Origin: Candidatus Pacearchaeota archaeon
Lineage (GTDB): Archaea; Nanoarchaeota; Nanoarchaeia; Pacearchaeales; GW2011-AR1
DNA: 7,133 nt
NCBI GenBank assembly: GCA_002690445.1
Contig: NZER01000510.1
Span: 1 to 7,133, forward strand
Direction of reading: 5' to 3'
Below the pieces are notes generated by a model. It was not told the DNA's origin and searched no databases. It saw only the letters and a list, made by a program, of their open reading frames with translations. Positions within the stretch are counted from its first letter, which is position 1. Every line of letters starts with the position of its first letter. This document shows positions 1-5,682 of the stretch, one piece after another. Both the position numbers and the translations under genes were made by a program.

Positions 1-2526
1 GGTGGGAATATCCCCATCCATGAACATGGAGAGGGTGAGGGTCAGCATTTAGCAAGTAATTTAAATCCTGGTCCTCCATGGGACATGGATATTCAGCAAC
101 TCAGTCCTTATGGCGGTGTACAATCTCGCCATATGGCGGATACGCTTTACTCACGAGCAGCCATACCGGGTGTCTCACCCTACGTGGAAGGTTATTTGGC
201 CGACGAGGCACTAGCTCTCCGCGCAGGCCCCACTTTGGCCGATAGGATTGCTGAAGAACGGGAAAATCCGGCTTCGAGGGCACTCCTTCAGGCCGTAACA
301 CTTGCACGGATGAGGGAAGCGATGGGGAAGTGGATGGGGAGGGATCGTCCACCAGAGGGTGAACGCGCTTATACGCCATCACATTATGAACATGAAGATC
401 TTATGCGCGATTATAGAGCAAGACGCAGATTAGGTCCGATGGGTGATCCTACTATTGGCAGAGCTTCTGGCGGCATTATCGGGCTACGAGGTGGAGGCTA
501 TATGCCACTTTATGGGATGGCCGGTGGTGGTCAGGTGCCGATGGTGTTGGTCAACGGTGAGTATATCCCGGCCTTCATCTTCGGTGGCCTATGGAAAGGA
601 ATCAAGAAGGGAGTCAAGGGTGTCGCCAAGGTGGCTGCAAAGACAGCGCCGTTATGGTCTTCGTTTCTTCCTGGTGGTCCCCTGGCGGCTGCTGGCATCT
701 CTGCTGCCCTGGGGGGGGCTGAGAGAAAACTGAGCGGTGGTAATTGGGATGACGCCCTAAGAAGAGGGATTATGTCGGGTGCTGCTGGCTATGCTGGATC
801 AAAGCTAGTCAAGGGTCTGAAGAAAGGATGGGGTAAGAAGCTTATAGGTGGTAAGTGGGTAACTGATCCAGATCCAACAAAGGCGGGTCTTTTCGATAAA
901 TTTGGGGGGGCGCTAGGTGCGGTAAAAGATCAATTCAATATGGAAGATTTGTTGAGAATAGCGCCCTTGGTAGCGGCGGCTGAAGGCGGTGGTGGTGGTG
1001 GTTATGCTCCGTCAGGACGTGTTATACCTGGTGCCTCTGGACGCGGAACGCAGGCGAGTGGCGCAACGATATACGATGTTGGCCCGACAACAAGTCAAAG
1101 ATTCAATCTTTTCGGCCAACCAAATCGAGCTTCTGGTGGTGTGATTCCGGGTCACGAGAGTCGCGGTTATAATCGCGGAAGTCTCTACGCTAATCGCCGT
1201 TTCGGTGGTTTGATTCCCGGTTATCAGCAAGGTGGTGGTTTGGGTTATACGTCTCCCGGTAGTGTGGGAGAACTATCCCCGTTTGATTGGGGTCTTGATG
1301 AAGAGAATGCGTTTGAGGGACCAAAGGTTACTTCCAAAAAGAAAGCTCCTACCAAGAAGAGGGGAACGGTACCAGATCAGACAATTACCCAGACTTATGG
1401 ACCCAAGGGCGCACGACAAGCTGAATCTGATCGACGAGTCCGAGAAGAGTTTTACGAGGATCTTTCCGGTGCATTGCCAGGTACGATGTCGGGATATTCG
1501 CCTCCTAGTCGCGTGGGCTCTGGCGTAACTCGCTCCCCCACTGACCGAAGTGAGATCCCTATTGGTTTGGGTTATACGTCTCCCGGCGGTGTGAGTGGTG
1601 GTTCGGGTTATACGCTTCCCCCTGGCGTGGAAAGAAGAAATCCGTTGTTAGGGCCCAGTGATCCAGGCGGTCCAGAGGACGATGAGTTTGTGGGATATCA
1701 GACTGGCGGTGGGTCATTCGATCCTACAACCGGTCGCTACGGTCCTCCTGTCCAGCCTCCCGTCCAGCCTCCTGTCCAGCCTCCTGTGGCACCACAACCA
1801 ACAGGAGGGGCACCGATATTTGAGGGTAGTGGATACAATCCATTCTCAATGCCAACAACTGCTGCACAGTTTACTGAAGCTGGAGATCCCCGCGCAGCGG
1901 CAATGCTCGACCGCATGAATAAAGCGCCTCAAGCTAAGAGCTATTTCCAAGAAGGTGGAATTATTGAAGAATTGAGCCAAGACGAAACAACCAGCCAGGT
2001 TCTCCAGATGGTAGCACAGGCTCTTCAAACACCAGACGATCCACAGGCTGCTGAGATCATTGCAGGGTTTGAGGAAGCGTTTGGTGAGGACTTAGAAGAG
2101 GGCTGGGAGGAAGAGTTGATGCAGCTTATTAGTGGTTCTATTGGCGGTGAAATGCCAGTAGGCGTTGCTGCAAGCCCCCAAATAGCGGCACCAGTTCCGA
2201 TGCCTCCAGCGATGCCTCCAGCGGCTCCTCCCATGCAGTCAGGGGGCCTGATTGCAGGCAACGGGGACGCAATGGCTGATGACGTCGTTACGGTGGCTGA
2301 CGAGGGAACGCCAGACGCGCAAAAAATAGCGGTTTCTTCAGGTGAATATGTGGTAGCCGGTGATGTGGTAAGTGGCCTTGGAAGTGGTAATACTGATGCT
2401 GGTGCGGAGGTCTTGGATCAGCTACAGGAGGATGTGAGAATGGCTAGAACTGGAACTTCCGGGCAGCCACCACCGATGGATCTATCAGAGGTACTACCAG
2501 CAACATATGGTAATAGATATGCCTAA
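1..2526 (+). CDS. Large modular phage virion-associated protein, 5' end outside window (partial)
   Basis: The frame is open from base 1 to the TAA at 2524-2526 (841 codons). The first ATG is at 85 but has no Shine-Dalgarno before it, and the codons upstream of it read GGNIP, like the GG-X-I-P motifs further on, so I infer the gene starts before the window. Visible in order: a charged helical region (about 235-345); the IGRASGGIIGL motif (454-486); a cationic, Gly/hydrophobic segment (580-858); GG-X-I-P motifs (1018-1239); a basic patch SKKKAPTKKR (1333-1362); YTSPG repeats; a PPVQ proline linker (1744-1788); an acidic helical segment (1951-2130); and a C-terminal domain (2239-2505) carrying SSGEYVVAGDVVSGLGSG and MARTGT. 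That C-terminal pattern resembles one I remember from many environmental phage proteins (LSDGEFVVPADVVS, ARTGT), whose function is not established. No cysteine, signal peptide or catalytic motif is visible. A virion role is inferred from composition and neighbours. Confidence 0.85.
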   Translation, partial: GGNIPIHEHGEGEGQHLASNLNPGPPWDMDIQQLSPYGGVQSRHMADTLYSRAAIPGVSPYVEGYLADEALALRAGPTLADRIAEERENPASRALLQAVTLARMREAMGKWMGRDRPPEGERAYTPSHYEHEDLMRDYRARRRLGPMGDPTIGRASGGIIGLRGGGYMPLYGMAGGGQVPMVLVNGEYIPAFIFGGLWKGIKKGVKGVAKVAAKTAPLWSSFLPGGPLAAAGISAALGGAERKLSGGNWDDALRRGIMSGAAGYAGSKLVKGLKKGWGKKLIGGKWVTDPDPTKAGLFDKFGGALGAVKDQFNMEDLLRIAPLVAAAEGGGGGGYAPSGRVIPGASGRGTQASGATIYDVGPTTSQRFNLFGQPNRASGGVIPGHESRGYNRGSLYANRRFGGLIPGYQQGGGLGYTSPGSVGELSPFDWGLDEENAFEGPKVTSKKKAPTKKRGTVPDQTITQTYGPKGARQAESDRRVREEFYEDLSGALPGTMSGYSPPSRVGSGVTRSPTDRSEIPIGLGYTSPGGVSGGSGYTLPPGVERRNPLLGPSDPGGPEDDEFVGYQTGGGSFDPTTGRYGPPVQPPVQPPVQPPVAPQPTGGAPIFEGSGYNPFSMPTTAAQFTEAGDPRAAAMLDRMNKAPQAKSYFQEGGIIEELSQDETTSQVLQMVAQALQTPDDPQAAEIIAGFEEAFGEDLEEGWEEELMQLISGSIGGEMPVGVAASPQIAAPVPMPPAMPPAAPPMQSGGLIAGNGDAMADDVVTVADEGTPDAQKIAVSSGEYVVAGDVVSGLGSGNTDAGAEVLDQLQEDVRMARTGTSGQPPPMDLSEVLPATYGNRYA
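454..498 (+). repeat. IGRASGGIIGL motif, gene 1 copy
   Basis: This encodes IGRASGGIIGLRGGG. The partner at 3011-3055 in gene 2 encodes IGRASGGIIGLQAGG. Thirteen of 15 residues match, but only about 33 of 45 bases, and most differences are synonymous. Both copies are preceded by Met-Gly-Asp within a few residues. Confidence 0.8.
580..858 (+). other. Cationic glycine-rich, possibly membrane-active segment of gene 1
   Basis: A Lys-rich amphipathic stretch (FGGLWKGIKKGVKGVAKVAA) precedes a hydrophobic Pro/Gly/Ala stretch (646-720). After GGNWDDAL and GAAGYAGSK comes a second Lys/Gly stretch (LVKGLKKGWGKKLIGG) ending near 858. The cationic-hydrophobic-cationic order is typical of membrane-interacting sequences, but a direct membrane role is inference. 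Confidence 0.5.
1201..1239 (+). repeat. GGLIPGY motif, gene 1 copy
   Basis: This encodes FGGLIPGYQQGGG. It pairs with 6052-6087 in gene 3 (YGGLIPGYRHGG). Related weaker motifs in gene 1 are GGNIP at the window edge, GRVIPG at 1015-1032, RASGGVIPG at 1126-1152, EGGIIEE at 1951-1971 and SGGLIAG at 2239-2259. Confidence 0.75.
1237..1266 (+). repeat. YTSPG repeat, copy 1
   Basis: This encodes GLGYTSPGSV. Bases 1237-1259 are identical to 1564-1586 (23 bp). A third, diverged copy at 1603-1629 encodes SGYTLPPGV. Confidence 0.85.
1564..1629 (+). repeat. YTSPG repeat, copies 2 and 3
   Basis: GLGYTSPGGV (1564-1593) is followed after two glycine-rich codons by SGYTLPPGV (1603-1629). Copy 2 shares 23 identical bases with copy 1, some 327 bp upstream. 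Confidence 0.85.
1744..1788 (+). repeat. 12-bp proline repeat (PPVQ)
   Basis: Three PPVQ units plus PPV, from a 12-bp unit (CCTCCTGTCCAG with one C/T variant in copy 2). It is likely an extended, flexible proline linker between parts of protein 1. Confidence 0.9.
2200..2223 (+). repeat. 12-bp tandem repeat (MPPA)
   Basis: Two identical copies of ATGCCTCCAGCG give MPPAMPPA inside a longer Pro/Ala/Met-rich linker that precedes the C-terminal domain of protein 1. Confidence 0.9.
2239..2505 (+). other. Conserved-looking C-terminal domain of gene 1
   Basis: This part encodes SGGLIAGNGDAMADDV, then SSGEYVVAGDVVSGLGSG, NTDAGAEVLDQLQEDVRMAR and TGT, ending near LSEVLP. It resembles a domain I remember at the end of many environmental phage proteins (gPGdGMSDsIpA, LSdGEFVVPADVVS, LGNGS, AGA, VRxARTGT, LP). 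No function is established for it. The compact, linker-flanked form suggests an independently folding unit. Confidence 0.6.
2507..2526 (+). other. Overlap of genes 1 and 2
   Basis: The last 20 bases of gene 1, including its TAA, are also the first codons of gene 2 in the +2 frame. A second in-frame ATG at 2519 overlaps the stop region as ATGCCTAA. Without a strong Shine-Dalgarno, re-initiation or coupling by ribosomes finishing gene 1 is the simplest explanation. Which ATG is used cannot be decided from the sequence. Confidence 0.7.
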
Positions 2527-5500
2527 TCGCACGCTGACCCTTGGTCAGAGAACGAAAGACAAAGTTGCTCGTGATATTTTAAGAGACAAAGCTGAACTTC
2601 CTCCGCTGATGCAGGAGGGTGGACTTCTGGAGCAGGCGGAGTTGGAGAATATTCTCGCGGATGAACGGCGCTTCCAGCGTGTCGGGGAAGGGGGGCTGAG
2701 AGGACTTTTACGACAAAAGGCTGGAAGGATAGGTCGTGGCGCTAGAAGGATAGGTCGTGGCGCTAGAAGGATGATCCTTGGTGGTGAGAAACCAGACTGG
2801 GCGGAGTTGGAGGATATCCTCGCGATGGAGGATGCCGCGTTATCTCGCGATGTTTTCGGTAGATCCGCGCCCAGAGGGTCGTTCGGAAAAGAAGTTGTCC
2901 GTGCTGTAGCTAATCTTCCTTCTGATATAATCACCACTGGTGTCCGAGCGGGTCAACGGATGATCCCTGGCGGTGAGAAGCCGGATTGGAGGACGATCTT
3001 GATGGGAGATATAGGACGGGCTTCTGGTGGCATAATTGGGCTACAGGCTGGTGGTTCTTGGAGATCTCCTTCGGGGCAATTTGGGGGTGGTTATCAAGGT
3101 GGTGGTTGGGGTGGTGGTGGAACGCAGCAATTCGGGCCTAGTACTTTTGCTGGTGCTGCCGGAGGGGGCTCACGATCTGATCCGTTTCTGAATAATCCGC
3201 AGGGGTTCGCGCAATTTCGCCAACAACAAGGTGGAATGGGCGGAGGTGGCTGGCAGGGTGGTAGACAGCAGGGTGTAATGGGTGGCGGTCTTAGTTCTGC
3301 GTGGCAGGGTCAGCAGCAGCAGGGTGGTGGATGGCAGGGTGGTCAGCAGCAACAAGCTGGTGGTCAGCCTGTACTCAACGCGCCTGGCACTGGCCCCGGC
3401 TATCAGGCGCAGGCACTGCCAGAAGGTTACGGTACACCAGCACAGTACGCCGGATATGGTGGTCCCACAGAACTACAATCTCGCCAAGAGTTTGTGGCCC
3501 CAGAGGTTGCACAGCAATACGCGGACCTCACTCAGGGCATTATGCAGGTGGGTACGAGACCCTATGAGCAGTATCGGAGACCACAACTAGCTGGTTTCAC
3601 GCCCATGGAGGCTGCCGCACAGGCTGGCTATGGCGCGTATGGGACAGGTGTAGGCCCGCAAGGTACGGTCCAGGCCCAATCCACTCTTGATCAGGCAGCG
3701 GGCGGGTTTGGTAGCATGGTTCCCCGGTATCAAGGTTTAGCGGGGCAATTCGGCACCATGGCCCCGCAAGCCCAACGGCAAGCACGGATTGGTGCTACAG
3801 ATATTCAGCGGCTTGCTCAACGTGCTGAATTGCAAGGGCAACTTGCAGGTGCTGGGATGAGAGGGACTGGAACTGCTGCTCAGGCAGAACAACAGGCCCT
3901 GGGCCTTGGACAAGCGGCTGCTGGTACGGCTGGTCAGGCCCAAATGGCTGGGCTGGGCACAGGAATGGGTGCGGCAGGACAGGCTGCGTTAGCGGCACAG
4001 CAGCAGTTTGGTACTGGAATGCAAGGGTTTGGGACTGGCGCGGCTGCACAGGCGGCGGCTCGTGAGGCTCAAATAGCTGGTTTGGGTGGGCAGGCAGGGC
4101 AGTTGGGTACGGATATCAGAGGTCAATTGGGCGGGACTGGGGTTGAGGCGAGGCAGGTAGGGCAAATAGGTGCGGGTGATATACGACAGGCTGGCCTTGA
4201 GTCGCAGCAGTTAGGTCGGGAGGCCCTTACGGGTATAGGGGCCGCTGGCGGTAGGGCCGAACAAGCAAGCGCAGAAGCTGCTCGACGTATGCGCGATATA
4301 GGTGGGCGGGCACCTGAGTTACAAAGAGGAGCAGACCTTTCTGAATATATGTCTCAGTATACCAGTGGCGTCATTGATCCCCAGTTACGACAACTCCAAG
4401 AGTTTCAAAGACAACAGCAAGAGGAGTTGGGATCAAAAGCGGCTGGGGTTGGTGCGTTTGGTGGTCTTCGCCAAGGTGTTCAGGCCGCGACACAAGCGCG
4501 AGAAGCTTCACAACAAGCGGCTGATATTATCGGTAGAGGACAGCAGGAAGCGTTCCAGTCCGCACAGGCAGCGTTTCAAGCTGACAGGGCAGCACGGCAA
4601 CAAGCCCAGCAAATGGGACTTAGCGCGGAACAGCAAGCGGCAGCGGCTCAACAAGCCGGAATGGGTGCCGCCCAACAGGCGGCAGCACAAGGATTTGGGG
4701 CCGCACAGCAAGGGCAGGCTGCCCGTCAGGCAGCAGCGCAACAAGCCGTGCAGGCACAGCAACAGGGCCTGTCTGCTCTACAACAAGCTCAAGTAGCCGG
4801 TGGCGCTGCTGCACAAGCGGGCGGGGCACAGCAATTACAAGCTGCTCAACAAGCTGCTGCTGCTGGTCAGTATGGCACTGAAGCCCAGATGAGGGCACAA
4901 CAGCAAGCTGCGGCCATGGGACAGGCTGGTGCAGGAGCGTTACAGCAAGCCCTTGCGGGACAGGGTGCACTTGCTGGACAGGGCATCGGTATGGGTCTGC
5001 AAGGACTTGCTGCTCAACAAGCTGCTGCTGCCAGGGGCGCACAGTTTGGCCTGCAAGGACAACAGCAAGGATTTGGTGCCGCACAGCAGGGTATTGCGAC
5101 TGGATTGGCTGGCCTACAAGCGGCTCAACAGGCTCGCCAACAAGGCTTTGGTACTGCGGCAGATCTAATGAGGGCGCAGCAGGGTGCTATGGGCCAAGAG
5201 ATGGGAGCCTATGGACAAATTGCTGGAATTGGTGGGCGGCAGTTGAACTTGGGTCAACAGCAGCAAGCCCAGCAAATGCAGAGGCTTCAGCAGATGAAGC
5301 AGGCTGGAGCAAGTCAGCGTCAGTTGCAGCAGGCTAAACTTGATATCGAGAAGCAGCAGTGGGAGCAACAGCGGCAACACCCGGAGCGGCAAATTACTTG
5401 GATGGGCCAGCAATTGGGTGCGCTGCCTTATCAGAATATCGTGCAACAGGGCACTTATGCGCCCCAAGCTGGTGCTCTTTCTAATCTTATGGGAGCGGGC

Positions 5501-5653
5501 ATACAGGGCGCTGGCTTATGGAATGCGTGGCAAGGTCGTCAAAGTCCTCGTGGGCCTAACCGGGGATGGTTCCCTGGGTCCAACATTCCAGGCGGTGGGA
5601 GTACCATGAGAGTGGACCCGACATCGCCAATGACAACTATGTCACGACGATAA
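2507..5653 (+). CDS. Gln/Ala/Gly-rich phage structural protein, 1048 residues
   Basis: Complete frame, ATG 2507 to TAA 5651-5653. It overlaps gene 1 by 20 bp; an in-frame ATG at 2519 would cut the overlap to 8 bp. Neither start has a well-placed Shine-Dalgarno (AGAGG at 2487-2491 is 15 bases from 2507), so coupling to gene 1 translation is likely. Residues 1-175 hold intercalated repeats (AELE[ND]ILA, RMI[LP]GGEKPDW) and end in IGRASGGIIGL. Residues about 176-290 are a Gly/Gln/Trp-rich linker. Residues about 614-703 form a module with YMSQY, VIDPQLRQL, GAFGGLRQGV and AFQADRAAR. Residues about 703-960 are nearly all Gln, Ala and Gly with sparse Leu/Met/Phe, probably helical. The C-terminus has PERQITWMGQQLGALPY. 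The central and C-terminal patterns match a protein type I recall beside structural genes of environmental podovirus-like phages. There are no cysteines and only four lysines after about residue 180. Tail, ejection or internal virion role is inference. Confidence 0.9.
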   Translation: MVIDMPNRTLTLGQRTKDKVARDILRDKAELPPLMQEGGLLEQAELENILADERRFQRVGEGGLRGLLRQKAGRIGRGARRIGRGARRMILGGEKPDWAELEDILAMEDAALSRDVFGRSAPRGSFGKEVVRAVANLPSDIITTGVRAGQRMIPGGEKPDWRTILMGDIGRASGGIIGLQAGGSWRSPSGQFGGGYQGGGWGGGGTQQFGPSTFAGAAGGGSRSDPFLNNPQGFAQFRQQQGGMGGGGWQGGRQQGVMGGGLSSAWQGQQQQGGGWQGGQQQQAGGQPVLNAPGTGPGYQAQALPEGYGTPAQYAGYGGPTELQSRQEFVAPEVAQQYADLTQGIMQVGTRPYEQYRRPQLAGFTPMEAAAQAGYGAYGTGVGPQGTVQAQSTLDQAAGGFGSMVPRYQGLAGQFGTMAPQAQRQARIGATDIQRLAQRAELQGQLAGAGMRGTGTAAQAEQQALGLGQAAAGTAGQAQMAGLGTGMGAAGQAALAAQQQFGTGMQGFGTGAAAQAAAREAQIAGLGGQAGQLGTDIRGQLGGTGVEARQVGQIGAGDIRQAGLESQQLGREALTGIGAAGGRAEQASAEAARRMRDIGGRAPELQRGADLSEYMSQYTSGVIDPQLRQLQEFQRQQQEELGSKAAGVGAFGGLRQGVQAATQAREASQQAADIIGRGQQEAFQSAQAAFQADRAARQQAQQMGLSAEQQAAAAQQAGMGAAQQAAAQGFGAAQQGQAARQAAAQQAVQAQQQGLSALQQAQVAGGAAAQAGGAQQLQAAQQAAAAGQYGTEAQMRAQQQAAAMGQAGAGALQQALAGQGALAGQGIGMGLQGLAAQQAAAARGAQFGLQGQQQGFGAAQQGIATGLAGLQAAQQARQQGFGTAADLMRAQQGAMGQEMGAYGQIAGIGGRQLNLGQQQQAQQMQRLQQMKQAGASQRQLQQAKLDIEKQQWEQQRQHPERQITWMGQQLGALPYQNIVQQGTYAPQAGALSNLMGAGIQGAGLWNAWQGRQSPRGPNRGWFPGSNIPGGGSTMRVDPTSPMTTMSRR
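2636..2989 (+). repeat. Intercalated diverged repeats in the gene 2 N-terminus
   Basis: AELENILADE (2636-2665) recurs as AELEDILAME (2801-2830). RMILGGEKPDW (2768-2800) recurs as RMIPGGEKPDW (2957-2989). The middle copy carries both elements joined, the first only AELE-ILA, the last only GGEKPDW followed by RTILMGD. This reads as about three degenerate copies of one module, with mostly synonymous differences in the best matched parts. Confidence 0.75.
2724..2772 (+). repeat. 21-bp tandem repeat, two full copies plus 7 bases
   Basis: Two identical 21-bp units lie at 2724-2744 and 2745-2765, followed by the first 7 bases of a third (2766-2772). The unit is seven codons, so the frame is kept and the protein reads GRIGRGARRIGRGARRM, a strongly basic patch. 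Perfect identity points to a recent duplication. Confidence 0.92.
3011..3055 (+). repeat. IGRASGGIIGL motif, gene 2 copy
   Basis: Partner of 454-498. It marks the border between the repeat-bearing N-terminal region of protein 2 and its Gly/Gln-rich linker, so it may be a module boundary or docking site (inference). Confidence 0.8.
4600..5390 (+). repeat. Gln/Ala/Gly low-complexity coding region with CAA/CAG-GCN repeats
   Basis: Residues about 699-961 of protein 2 are mostly Gln, Ala and Gly. Irregular units such as QQAAA, QQGF and GAAQQ recur, and a 23-bp stretch at 4841-4863 is identical to 5009-5031. Hydrophobic residues after glycine fall at spacings near 11 and 14 in the part I indexed (M/L/F at residues about 705-755), which would suit a long amphipathic helix. 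The reading frame stays intact. Confidence 0.8.
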
Positions 5654-5671
5654 AAGGTTCTAGGTAATGTC

Positions 5672-5677
5672 GGGGAG
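5672..5677 (+). promoter_or_regulatory. Ribosome binding site of the third gene
   Basis: GGGGAG (core GGAG at 5674-5677) sits 5 bases before the ATG at 5683. This is the only clear Shine-Dalgarno at a gene start here and it fixes the start of the third gene. The ATG at 5678 is followed at once by TAA, so it is not the real start. Confidence 0.75.
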
Positions 5678-5682
5678 ATGTA

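Noticed and set aside
101..382. 93-residue reverse-strand open frame
   Set aside because: Opposite gene 1, no Shine-Dalgarno or recognisable motif, and all real genes run on the forward strand.
904..910. Programmed frameshift at TTTGGGGGGG like that in tail chaperone genes
   Set aside because: The zero frame runs on for hundreds of codons. The gene is neither the size nor the position of a tail chaperone pair, and no overlapping extension frame of real protein character follows.
2426..2442. AGGAGG followed 8 bases later by ATG (2440) inside gene 1
   Set aside because: It would give only the last 28 residues of gene 1, cutting through the C-terminal domain, and it is too far (75 bases) to serve the start of gene 2. 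Best read as chance from Gln-Glu-Asp codons.
2545..2937. 130-residue reverse-strand open frame
   Set aside because: Ser/Pro/Arg/Ile-rich shadow of the repeat-bearing start of gene 2, with duplicated segments mirroring those repeats.
4302..5084. Open frames of 164 (+) and 154 (-) residues inside gene 2
   Set aside because: These are by-products of the CAA/CAG-GCN repeats, which lack stops in other frames. No ribosome binding site and no plausible protein composition.
4600..5390. CRISPR array or non-coding satellite because of dense repeats
   Set aside because: Repeats are irregular, in codon multiples and inside an intact frame; no constant repeat with unique spacers.
5654..5682. Possible terminator or promoter between genes 2 and 3
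   Set aside because: Only 29 bases, with no stem-loop followed by T-run and no -35/-10 pair; it holds just the ribosome binding site.
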